Source: Halichondria panicea
Taxonomy: Eukaryota; Porifera; Demospongiae; Suberitida; Halichondriidae
DNA: 64,000 nucleotides
Assembly: GCF_963675165.1 (NCBI RefSeq)
Contig: NC_087389.1
Span: 2,638,001-2,702,000, forward strand
Reading direction: 5' to 3'
Position numbers and translations under genes: made by a program. The notes beneath the pieces were generated by a model. It was not told the origin of the DNA. It made no database searches and saw only the letters and a list, made by a program, of their open reading frames with translations. Below, piece by piece: positions 34,801-45,530 of this stretch; the stretch's first letter is position 1, and each line of letters begins with the position of its first letter.

Positions 34801-37800
34801 TCTCACGATACTTCCAAGATCAACTGGCGAAAGAAAAGCCTTCGAGCTAACAAAGATAACCCAGCTGTGTCACCTGGGACCAAGGCAAGGAAATTACCAG
34901 CCACTGGTAGGACTTGTCAAGACCTTCCCGTTCCAGCATTGGATACATTAGATGATGATGACACGGATTTGTATGCCACTATCCAAGAGACGCTGCAGAA
35001 ACCGCTCCCTTCTCCATTGGCTAGTGCAAGTCCCAAACTGGTGAGTTGTGTTCTGTGCTTCGTATTTATGTACGTGTATGGTTCAAGGGGCTCGTAAAAA
35101 TTATTTCCATTGGTAATGGCGTATTAGTGTAAACACTTACTTGGTAAACTCTTGCTTGTGTGTTTTGTGTTTCTGTGATGATCCTTACCATAATGCTGTG
35201 AGGTGCATGTTGTGTCTTTAGACAAAGCGTCTGATTGCTTGTACATGTACTTTAAATTGTTGTTTCATGCATCAAAAGTATTCCACTTTGTGTACGTCCA
35301 TTGTGGCCCAATAACTTGTTTTGCTTGCTTTATGGAATGCTCCCATCTGTTCGAGTTTACACGGTACTGACCACAATGCTTATTACTCCTATTATGGGTG
35401 TATTGTGTAAGCGTACACTGTAATAAATCAGTTGCCCACACAGGAAACTACTTATTAAGACACTTGGCATTGTTACAGTGCATTATAATTATTAGCTATG
35501 TACATACATATGTACATTGTACACATTCTACAATGTACAATTGGTGTGCTTCTACTGGACAGTTAGATCAGTTGTCATAATTATGCTTCTTTAGTTAAGG
35601 CATCTGTGTCTAGCATAGATCTATTTCCACTGTAGTTTTTCAAGACGTTTCCAATCCTGATAAGGACTCTGATGAGTGTCTGTAGAATAGCTAATGCTTT
35701 CTCAGTGCGAATTTTAATTTGTGTCTAGATGTTGCAAGTTCTTAGTGCAGATTGTTGATTCTAGCTGGAGTACCGTAGTTTCTGATAGTGGGCATGGGTG
35801 CTGAGACATCGACCATCCGTCGCAAAGACATGAGGTTCAGGGCCAAGAGTGCCCTGCCTAGTGTAGGAGCTGCTGGCATGTTCACCAAGAGCGTTGAGGT
35901 CTTGTTTGTGGTGAGTGTATAATTTGCTGACTCCTGCTGAATACTGTATGTGCTTTTAGCATGGCTTTATGCTTCTAGCTGTAATTTTTGAGGTTGCTTT
36001 TAGGTTCATTTTGCATGCATGCAGTTCAATGACTGTATATAGTCAACTTATTTATTTTTATTGAAGCGCAGTGCTTAGTTAAGTCAGGTGTAGCTTATTG
36101 CAGCTGTGAATTGTGTTATTGTTACTGAATGTGTTAATTTTCCGTGCATACAGTGTCTCCTTTGTAAGAATACCATCTTGTGGATCTCTTGTACTATAAT
36201 TATGGAGTAATTCAGCCAAGTTTCCCATTTTTGACTCCTACTGAAAGAAAGTGTTACCATTTATTTACATATTGATTAAGGCTATGCACCAAATGTTAGG
36301 CAACATTGTCTATGTTGCCTCACGTACCCATACATGCACGCACTGCTTTGGGGGATAATGTTGCTACTTGCTACTCCTGTCAACTGTCTTACGTTTGTTG
36401 ACGGTCTGCCATTGTAAAGCAATTAGCTGTATGAAGCACTGGGATACACATATTTCATGCATTTCATTGTATAGCTAATGGGGAACGTTAGTCAAAAAAT
36501 TGGCCTTGTGACAAGGCTAGTGTAATTGTGAAGCTGTTTCACAATGAATGACTATACATGTACAGGTACAGTAGAATAGAACCTCGCTAATCCGAATAGA
36601 GCCAGACCAGACCCCATCCGAATACATGAGGATGGCATTAATTAATTATGAATATCATTAACAAATACACTTCATTGTGATATTACTTATTACTGTGGCG
36701 AGAAGGGAAGCTGCTAGCTAGAATAGTCTTTTATCTCACCTTTCTCTCCAATACAGTGAGTCTTGTGAGCTCTCTTCGTTTTCTTTGCAGTGGCCATTGT
36801 ATTGAGTGATGTATTGAGCAGTTTAGTAATAAAATTATTGCTGATTCAGCAGAGCAAATTAGAGTGCGCATGCGCAGTAGTTATTCTACTGACAGCCCCT
36901 CCTCTTTTTCAGTTTGCCATTTTGTCCGGATTTGCGAGGTTTCAGACTAAAGGGGTCCGGATTAACGAGGTTCTACTGTACATGCAAATTACGAATTTGT
37001 GTTTAGTGTACATCACATTGTATTAAATTTTCTACCATTACTCCCAGGAGACAAGGCGATCATCAGGAAGTAGTAGGGACTTTGAGGCTGGTAAATCCAA
37101 GCAGAGGTCTTCTTTCAGGAAGAAAAAGGTGAAGAAAAATAATGCTGTGCGAAGGACCAACTCGGCTGAGCACTTGTACGATACAGCTGAAATGTCTGGG
37201 CAAGGCAGACCTACTAACCGTGCAAGACTACCTAATCCAGACGAAGTTCATGCTGGTCTGTATGCCATGGTTACCTCCAGACCTGTAGACAATGCTCTCC
37301 AAGAGGATTCAGCCTCCCCCACCACGAATGAACAAGCTAGTAATATAGGGCTAACCGAGAGCCGAGATAAATCACTATCTCCAATAAGGAACTCTCTGTA
37401 CGAGCAAGAGGGGCTAGTTGTCACGTCACTAGATAAAAAATTTGGAACTAATAAAGTGGACGAATCCTTTGTCTCTAGTGCTGACATTGAGCACACTGTG
37501 TCATCAGAAGGTTCCGTGTATGCCATAGTTCAGACCAGACCAAAGTCAAGAAAAAGTAAAAGCAGTGCTAGTAGTGATGATACTGTAGGGCAGACTGCAG
37601 ACTCACAGCCAAATCTCGACCAACCTCCATCACAAGTACCAAAGAAACCTCTTCGTAGCTCGGCTGTAGCTCATAAGCCCCCTCCGTATCAATCAAACTC
37701 TCAAGAGAACACTCTCCCCAAAACAGCCACTACCCCTGACAATGCACCCCTGAAAAAAATTGACTGCCCTGTTAGTACAAGGAGTGGGCCCCCTTCGTTT

Positions 37801-40800
37801 CCACCCCCACCACCTCCACAGGCTAAATCAATAACCCCTGAACCAGCTCCTGTTATAGAAGACCCTACTTACGAAGTGGTGGATTCCGCTAAGAAACCTA
37901 AAGTTTCAGTGCCTCAGAAGTCCAAAATCTTAACCTCAGTACCAGCTCAGAAGCAGCCTGAGCACAAGTCGTCTCAAGATGAGATCACAAGTGAGGATGG
38001 CTATGCCTTGGTGTTTAATGACCATACCGATGGTAGTAAAGACAGTGAACTGCCTGCTCCAGATTTGGTGCACATCAATGACGCTCTGAAGACAGACAGC
38101 CTGCGAGACGAACGCCCCCCTCATCTTTACTCCACAATTCAGAGAGATGAAGAACCAGAGGAGAGCCCGACAGTGTCAGTACGAATGGTCTCCCATGGGT
38201 ATGCAACTGTGGTGGATAAAGGAAAACTGAATGGGCAACCAAGCAAAAAGAAAATGGCTGGTATTCCGAGGTTAGCACCACGTATCAATCCCCCTCCCCC
38301 ACCCCCCAGTGACAAGAAGCGAGGGGCGACTGCGAATCTTCTGCCCACTCATAAGCCACTCAATAATGTGGCATCCACCCCCTTGGAACCTCGTACAAAG
38401 TCACCTGAGGCTGATGCTGACTGGACACTGAACCAAAGGACTAGCTCCTTTAGTCAAGGAGAGAGTGGCCAGCCAAAGTTCTTATTCTCACAGAAACTCT
38501 GTCAGAGTTTAATTGCTGTAAGCATGCATGTACAAAACACTAGAGCTGTATAGATAATTTTATCGTGATCAATGGTTGTGTAACCATTTTTAATCAAAGT
38601 AAACAGTAGATTTTGAGGCCCAATTTTTTAGGACTGCTATTGTGCTACACATGCACACATAACAGTGTAAATGTATATTATGTGCAGGTTGGAGACAATC
38701 CTGAGGCTTCGATTCCCCCTTCCTCTAACCCGCTCATGATGGCTGTCACTGTGGACGAGGACTCCGATGCTGACATCATGTACTCCACAGAATGGGAGAG
38801 CTCCACTGACGAAGAGAATGAGCCTGAGGTGAGTCCTTGCTGTAATGTTATTGTCTGGGCCTCTTTTAGTGATTTTGTTATTGTGGGCTGAACACAGATT
38901 GTAGTAATGCACGGCTAGCACATAATAACAAAATAAATGTCTCTAGTGAAAATATTCTAGGACTTCATAGTTGTTGTACAGCTACATGTACACATGGTTG
39001 ATGCATTTATTAGTCAATAGAGAATGTCAATAGAGAGTGTTACTTTGCTATTGTCCACTAGTCAATGGAGGAGTGCTAATATAATTATAGTGTTCGTCTC
39101 TATAAATATTATCTTTGAGTAAAAGAGGCTGTAAAAAGATTTTGCCCAATAAAGCTAGGTTAATTATGCCTCGGTGCGCATGCGCAAGCGAGGTATGTAG
39201 TGTGTTTGTGTGTCTGTGTCTGTCTGTCTATCTGTCTATCTGTGTAGACTGCTGCAAGGATCAATGAACTTCAAGTAAAAGTTTCGATAGGCTTCTAGTC
39301 ATGTTTTCTTGGATTGTAATTTGTGGATTTGCAAAGTAATGCTTCGTTCTTGAGTTATGCCTTTAATACTTGGAATGCCATTGCAGCCTTTTCAGAAGAG
39401 TATGTAGAAAAACTTGTCCATGCAGTGTTGCTACTCTACTTAGTAGTTAAAGTCTATTTGTGTTGAGTTTGACCTTCATAAAGTTGTCATAACTTTGTCA
39501 TACTTTACTGAAATTCAAAGTTTCATATACCATTGGATTCCTTGTTAAAAAGCGCTTCTATCTATATGTTGTAGAGCTGGTAAGCTCCAACCAGTTACAT
39601 TTTCCATGTAGAAGTCCCAGGCATACTTGTCCACCACATAAAGCATAAATGAAGCCATAATTGACCACATAACTTCCGGGGTCGAACTCAACGCAAATAG
39701 ACTTTAGCTCTGCACTAGAACGCTAGCTATTGGCAGCTGCAAGGCTCTGCTGATGCAGCCATTAATTTTAGACTTGAACTTTTGGCATCCATTGTTTTTA
39801 ACAACAATCATAGTTGATCATTACCCACTCTTTGAGCTGGATTCTGTCAGCAAATTAATTAATGTTTATCTTTATAATTTAGCTTTGGTACCTCCACGAT
39901 GCATCAGCACTCGCGGTTCTTTCGTTTAGTTTGTAATAACTACCGTTGAGTAGCATTGAGTTGTCGCATAGTGTTTATCCATTGAATGTTTCTGCTTGTG
40001 CAGCATATAACTGTGCATCGGCCCAAGATATTCTACATTACCAGAGAGATCCTTACCACTGAGAGAACGTGAGTTCATGTATACCATTAAATCATGTAAC
40101 GTTGATGTTGTTCATTTCTTGTACACTAGCACAATTGTTCTTGTTCAAAGGCGCTTCTATCTCATTACCAGCTTGTCTCTTATTCAAGCGACTATAATTA
40201 CAGTATAGCTATAATTTTCAAATTCCATCACTTGTTGTTTCCACCAAAATTCTGTTGGTAATTTAATGTACATGTAATAGAGTATGAAATACCTCGATAA
40301 GCTTCTTCAATATACTTATCAGAAATGTATCCTTCTAGCTTTGTGAAGGGACTGACTCTGTTGGATAAGGACTTCCGACAAGCAGTACGTTCAGCCAACA
40401 ACGCTCATGACAAGCCAGTTATACCGGATGAGGCCATGAAGCTGATCTTGGGCAACGTCAGCAGCCTACTAAGCCTCAATTCTGACATGCTCAAAGACCT
40501 GGAAGACAGAATGAGCAGATGGTGGGTGGTCTCCTTTTAATTAGTATAATGTACGTGCCTCTAAAATTACCATACCGTTTAGTGGGTAAATTTGGCGAAC
40601 AAACCAATTTAACTATTGACAATTTTTAATTTGTTTTTATTAAGCTAAATCGATTTTTAATTTTGGTGACCTCATGCACCTTGATTAACCAAATCGCCAA
40701 ATCTACCTGCTATACGGTAGTAGTTAATTACATGTACATGTACGTGCAATCATAGACATAATCGATGCCATGCGAGTTAATCATTATGTTTACAACTTGC

Positions 40801-43800
40801 TGAATGCGTGCAGGGATGAAGACCCCAGGATTGGAGACATTCTGAAGATCAGGGCTCCTTATTTTAAGGTAACACCTGTCTTTTACAGTCACTAGCTTGC
40901 ATTAGGTGGTTGCATTGTTTTTTCTAAGGAAATGCAATGGTAGTATCATGATTATAAACATTGTTCACTCTTGACGGCCAACACACATAATAATTATGCT
41001 CTCCAGATCTACACTGAGTACATCAGCAAGTTTGACAAGGCATTGAAGGCACTAGACGAGTGGACAAAAAAGAGCCCACAGTTTGCCGAGGTGGTTCATG
41101 AATTTGAGGCCCAGCCCAAGTGTGCCAGTATTCCCATTGCTGGCTACATGCTCGATGTTGTACAGAGGATCACCAGATACAAAATGCTCATGACAGGTGC
41201 CCATTATTTTGCTACTTCGTAATACACACTACACTTGTCTCTAAGTGTAAAAGGTTGTTGTACCCAATGCTGTATCCCCAGTTGTGGAACTGGTTATACG
41301 TACATGCACATACAAAATAATCTATTGGTTATCATACTGTGTTTTGTTCAGATTATGTTAAACATCTACCGGAGGATTCAAAAGATAGAGAAGACAGTGA
41401 AAGTATGTTTTTCTTGTATACTTGCTTAATGAGCTCACTATAATTATGTACAATTGCTATACATGTACAATTGTTTTTGTTCAGAGGCGCTTGAAGCTAT
41501 CTCATCCACAGCCACGCACGTGAATGAAACAATACGGCAAATGGTGAGTGGCAGCTATGGAGCACCCACCGTCTGTTTTGATGTGTTACACACACCTGAA
41601 TGTATAGGATAATTTCCGTAAAGTGGTTGAAGTGCGGAAGAGACTGATTGGTGATGCCGGAGATACTCTCATTACTCCATACCGAGTATGTTCCCTTTGT
41701 TGGGTTGTGGTTTATTTTACTACATGTTTATTTTATGTGAACAGAAGCTTTTGAAAGAGGGAGAGCTACTGAAGTTTTCAAGAAAAGAGAGACAGGCTCG
41801 AATGTTTTTTTTGGTGAGTATATTAACAAGCTAGTGAAGTATAGCCACACAAGGCATTACAAATGACGATTGTCAATGTGGTGACCCGTTATACATAAAT
41901 AAAGATGTTGTGTGACATTGTGCACCATTTGTACATCACTAACTTAAATGCTACCATTTTTCAGTTTAATGACATCCTGATTTACGCGTCGTCTGTCCCT
42001 CCTGCTAACACTACGTTCAAGGTGATTAAAAGGATCCCACTTGAGGGTATGTTGGTGGAACCCCTCAATGACCCGGAGATGAAATATGGATTCCAAATCA
42101 TCAGCACTTGCAAATCATTTCGCCTGGAAGCAAGGTATTCATGTTTGTTAAATGCATGCATGGCGAAGTCTTTCGTGAAGAATTGTTAAAGGAAATTATT
42201 AAGGGAAATAGCATACCAAATTTATGGAATATTTGTGTCTGTACAAAGTAAGCCCTTAAATTTAGATATCTCTTTCCCATCAGCAACAAAGAGGAAAAGA
42301 CACAGTGGCTGACAGTGAGTTAATTAACCAAGCAGTTTTCTTGTGTATAATTATTGTGAAACATCTTAGGCGTTTGAAATTGCCATTAAGGGACAAGCAG
42401 AAAGGATGAAGAATAGGGAGAGAGTCAGACAGATTCTTGTTGCTGTAAGATGTATATACGTACTGTGTACAAGCAGTACTGTAATATTATATAGCGAAAT
42501 GAATACTTTAGAAGGGTGTGTGGTCCTGTGGTGTAACGGTTAGCACCTGAGACTCTGAATCTCAAGATCCGAGTTCAAATCTCGGCAGGACCTATTCTTT
42601 TTTATATTCTTTTTTTAAACCTTTAGGATAAAGGTGGCATTGATGAAACAGACTCACTTCCTTTGGGCCACCTAGCTCCACCATGGTTACCTGATAGTGC
42701 TGTCAGTATGTGTCAGCTATGCTCAGTACATTTTACTCTAACTCGAAGAAGACATCATTGTAGAGCTTGCGGAATGGTTCGTTCGTTTGTGTATATTGTA
42801 GTACGGAGTAGGTTTGAGCTGTTCCCATCCTCCAGATATTCTGTAGTGACTGTTCAAGCTACTATGCCTCTCTGAAGTACATGAACAATAAAACTGACAG
42901 AGTATGTCAGTCTTGTTATGAAAAGATTGACAGCAATGGTAAGTAACCAGATAAACATTAAGAAGTTAGACTCCAGGCAATGATTTGCAAGTGCTGATAA
43001 TTTGAAATCTATTATTAGAGCTGCTATCGACTTGTGTGCTTAATAATCATTCACAGTACCCTCTGTTCACCCAGAGGATGGCTCTGATAAATCGTCTCCA
43101 GTGAAGCGACCTGGCAGGTTGTCAAGAGGGCACCCAAAGATGGTGAACATGCCCTCCGTGTTACTAGAGGTCAAGGCTAGGGACCAGAATGCTCAGATCA
43201 GTGGTTACCTTCAGACACACACTTCTAAGTCTAAACGCTGGAAGAAGAGGTGGTATGTTGTCTACAACCTCGTGTTGTACGAGTTTGAGAGACATGAGGT
43301 AAGGACAGTGTTACATTTCGTTTGCTACATAACAGTCTCAGATGAGCAGTGCATATAGTCATGTAGTTTCATAAATCATAATGTGTACATTGTAGCTCTG
43401 CTGATGCTTACTTAAGGTGTAAATTGCACTCTAGCTGAAATGAAATTAAGTTTTTCCTCCAATGTAATCAGGATGTATCAGCTAAAAGAAGTATCACACT
43501 ACCTAGCTATCAAGTGGTCAGCCCTATCCTGGTAAGTCCAGTGTAGTGCGTAATCCTAATTCTTGTGACTGCTGTTTAACACAGAGACATGAAGATCCTT
43601 TTGTGTTTGTGCTCAAGCATGCTGGCGCAGGCAAACGTTATTTCAAGGTTGAAAATGAGGAGCAATTAGAGAGGTCAAAAATGCAATACATGTTTGTATA
43701 CGTAATTGAAAGTTTATAATTCAGGCTTGATTAATGAATAGATTTGGTCACCTTATGCATCATTGGGCTGCAGGTGGGTTGAAATTCTGAAGAAGGCTGT

Positions 43801-43915
43801 TCGTGGAGAGATAGATGAGGACGAGGGTGCTACAGCTTCTGTCCTATCCCCAGAGGAATCTACCTCACTTCACTCCCTTGACTCACAGGAACCTGATTCA
43901 TCATCATCCACATAA
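28881..43915 (+). CDS. FGD-like: FGD-family RhoGEF (long proline/tyrosine-rich N-terminus, DH-PH-FYVE-PH), 24 exons, about 2234 aa
   Basis: FGD proteins activate Cdc42 at membranes. Exons: 28881-28908, 30270-30297, 31778-32307, 32477-35040, 35779-35910, 37048-38517, 38688-38828, 40004-40068, 40339-40521, 40814-40868, 41007-41196, 41352-41402, 41485-41543, 41608-41685, 41745-41813, 41965-42134, 42284-42314, 42370-42444, 42627-42776, 42836-42938, 43057-43298, 43472-43531, 43585-43673, 43774-43915 (6705 nt). About 1600 N-terminal residues are disordered, with many PxxP stretches and over 20 Tyr motifs (EEYAVVSP, LYATIQ, VYAIVQ). Then DH (ITREILTTERTFVKGL to LDVVQRITRYKMLM), PH1 (EGELLKFSRKERQARMFFLF), FYVE (MCQLC, RRRHHCRACG, FCSDCSSYYA, VCQSCY) and PH2 (SGYLQTHTSKSKRWKKRWYV). 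Domain order is that of FGD1-6; the long tail recalls FGD5/6. The first two 28-nt exons are inferred from phase alone; the start is uncertain and MADKPPLAPKPP at 31863 is an alternative. Confidence 0.9.
29914..30123. repeat. R1 subfamily-b MITE in FGD intron 1
   Basis: TACTGTATAGCGTGTAATTTTCG and CGAAAATTACCTGCTATACGGTA ends. The body (GGTTGGAGGTCTGACCACGA, CTACCTTTACCTGCAGTG) is nearly the same as the copy at 50558-50767, defining a subfamily distinct from the GGCGTGG-core copies. Confidence 0.85.
30351..30562. repeat. R10 MITE, minus copy, TA-flanked
   Basis: Reverse-complement of the element at 16297-16506, with ends TACCGTATTACTAGAATATTTTG and CAAAACATTCTAGTAATACGGTA. FGD intron 2, 54 bp after the small exon 2. 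Confidence 0.88.
30598..30853. repeat. R11 MITE (CAGCGGCGTAGCCAGG ends) with ATCTG flanks
   Basis: CAGCGGCGTAGCCAGGATTT at the left is inverted as TGCCTACGCCACTG at the right after a GC-rich inner hairpin (GGGGGGGCTCTAGCCCC). ATCTG occurs directly outside both ends, a likely 5-bp duplication. FGD intron 2. Confidence 0.75.
31118..31380. repeat. R11-like MITE (CAGGGGCATAACTAG ends) with TAACC duplication
   Basis: CAGGGGCATAACTAGC at the left and CTAGTTACGCCCCTG at the right; TAACC flanks both. It interrupts an R12-type end (AGGGCCTGGTATTGCTTGCGCATCCGC) that resumes afterwards. FGD intron 2. Confidence 0.8.
36569..36978. repeat. Pogo/Tigger-like non-autonomous element, TA duplication
   Basis: CAGTAGAATAGAACCTCGCTAATCCG opens and CCGGATTAACGAGGTTCTACTG closes, flanked by TA. 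The CAGT--AACCTCG-TAATCCG end type is characteristic of pogo/Tigger elements (established knowledge). No transposase; the 78-codon ORF inside is not recognisable. FGD intron 5. Confidence 0.8.
39164..39923 (+). repeat. R2 element interrupted by a TA-flanked element
   Basis: Same ends and body as 3848-4404: TTATGCCTCGGTGCGCATGCG through CTCCACGATGCATCAGCACTCGCGG. The body is split at TAGTAGTTA / TAGCTCTGCACTAG by the insertion at 39450-39704. FGD intron 7. Confidence 0.85.
39450..39704. repeat. Nested MITE (AAGTCTATTTGTGTTGAGTT ends), TA duplication
   Basis: AAGTCTATTTGTGTTGAGTTTGACC and GGTCGAACTCAACGCAAATAGACTT are inverted and bounded by TA on both sides. The uninterrupted R2 sequence at 4120-4135 shows the empty site, so this is a clean insertion. 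Confidence 0.88.
40573..40719. repeat. Divergent R1 MITE in FGD intron 9
   Basis: TACCGTTTAGTGGGTAAATTTGGCG at the left and CGCCAAATCTACCTGCTATACGGTA at the right; about 147 bp. The ends match R1 but the core is different, so this is a separate subfamily. Confidence 0.7.
42522..42593 (+). tRNA. tRNA-Gln: tRNA-Gln(CTG), inside FGD intron 18
   Basis: 72 nt folding as a full cloverleaf: acceptor GGTCCTG pairs with CAGGACC, anticodon loop ACTCTGAA gives CTG, and the B box is GAGTTCAAATC. It has no intron. Closely resembles the standard eukaryotic glutamine tRNA. T-runs follow (TTCTTTTTTATATTCTTTTTTT). It lies on the sense strand within the 182-nt intron 42445-42626, 77 nt after the donor. Confidence 0.95.
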
Positions 43916-44383
43916 CCACAAACACGCAAATGTGTCACATGTTTGTATGTGCCTAAAAGCTAGTATATAGCAGTTTCAATCGTGCATCTTTTATAATTGT
44001 ATGTGATCATCATCCTATTTATTTCTGATTGTGTAGCTACATGTACTGTTACAATTTGAACACCTGCATTTTTTGAATATTGTTTTGAAATTTTGAATCA
44101 GCAGGAAATTAAGGTTTGTAGGTAATCCTATGCACATACTCCTGTGGACAGAACGATTATAAATAAATAAAAACGAGCAGGGTGGGTATACGCCATTGAA
44201 GCTCCCTTATACATTTGAAGGCTAGCTCACCTTTTTCTAATAATTGTTGCCCCATTATACATAGATCTATCATAATTACCTTATAATTATTGCTCTTAAT
44301 TGCAAAACCATTGTAATAGGAGTAATAGTTATTTACTTCTACTCTATGATGGCATATAATATGCATGTGCACACAAATTGATC
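43916..44383. other. Spacer between FGD stop and C1orf74 start
   Basis: 468 bp, same-strand neighbours. It holds the FGD 3' untranslated region (AATAAATAAA at about 44162) and must hold the C1orf74 promoter. No repeats with two ends recognised. Confidence 0.5.
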
Positions 44384-45379
44384 ATGAATATTACTCCCAT
44401 AGATCCACGAATAATTAAAATGTCTGAGGAATTAGTAATAAAGTCTTCATTCAAATCAGCCTTTGGAGTGGTGGTATCTAACTCCAAGAAGGAACAGCTG
44501 TTGGCTGACATTGCTGCTGTGGTGCTGGGATTCAAACCTGCACTCCTAGTTGATTGTGGACTAACTACTGTGAAAAAGTTTAAATATCTTTTGATGAACA
44601 TTTTAAAGAATTTGAATATGAGGGAATGTGTAAGGAGTTGTTGTATTGCTGGAATATTCGACGATGTATTGTTCGTAAACCTAACTGCTTTAAACCATTT
44701 GTGGAAAACAACGAAAGGCATACCTTGTTATGTGAATATTGATAAAACACAGGCATCTCCAAGCGTGTTCAAAGTAGATAGCAGCCAGCATGCCCTTCTT
44801 GAGAGTACATTCAGTGCTGTGTATGAAAAACTGAGAGTGGATTGTCATAGCAATGCCAACGGAGAAGATCTGGATGGTGAAACAGGTATTATTCCTGTTG
44901 TGGAGCTGGACTCATTGCTCGGAGACTTTAACCTATGTACCTTGTTTGGTAGACTTTTGGGGTATCCTGTAGTTTATTGGTTCGATCCCAGCAATGGCTA
45001 CACACTGAGCGTGGTCCCATTAATCCGATATTTGGTCAAAGCAAGGAAGAATAATTTATCAACAACTACAGTGGACCATTTGTGTGCCGATTTGTTCTTA
45101 CAAGTAAGTATAATTATGTAGCCTATAATTATAGGCTAGCTATATATGATAATGAATGTCACCAAACAATTAATTAGCTGTTTACACATCGCCCACCCCC
45201 TTACATGTATACAGGAAGGCAAAATTATATACTCGTTCAGTACCCCTGCGACACTTGCATCTGAAGTGGAGAGCATCATTACCAGCTGGGTGGCAATACT
45301 CCGTTGTGCTACTCAAAAATATGCAATTCAATTGAATGTCTGTACGGATACTGTTTGCTTACCACATATTGTTCTGTAG
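44384..45379 (+). CDS. C1orf74: C1orf74 / UPF0739 (DUF4504) family protein, 2 exons, 294 aa
   Basis: Function unknown in any species I know. Exons 44384-45103 and 45215-45379; 885 nt. ADIAAVVLGFKPALLVDCG, FNLCTLFGRLLGYPVVYWFD and IIYSFSTPATLASEVESII align with the human protein (AQGLKPALLYD, WNLCTVFGILLGYPVAYTF, LSFSVPETLFPGLSDVL), and the end TVCLPHIVL matches TLPAVAL. The unusual conservation centres on LLGYP followed by an aromatic residue. No signal peptide or membrane span is obvious. A second Met at 44420 (MSEELVIKSS) is an alternative start. Large first exon with a single short intron, unlike the intron-rich neighbours. Convergent with SNIP1, 151 bp apart. Confidence 0.88.
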
Positions 45380-45530
45380 TAGATAATTGTAACACACCAT
45401 GACATTATATGATAGCTTGGATGTGGTATTTTCATGCTAAAATCTAATAATGTGTACGGAGAAGAATGGTACTGGTTGGTAATAGAGCCAGGATGTTACG
45501 TAGTAAAATATACAAACAGCACTAATGCTG

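Noticed and set aside
40321-40338. Acceptor at TTATCAG for FGD exon 9
   Set aside because: Gives a frame break; the acceptor CCTTCTAG at 40331-40338 restores TERTFVKGLTLLD in the DH domain.
44580-44762. Minus-strand ORFs over C1orf74
   Set aside because: Antisense shadows of an exon supported by family conservation.
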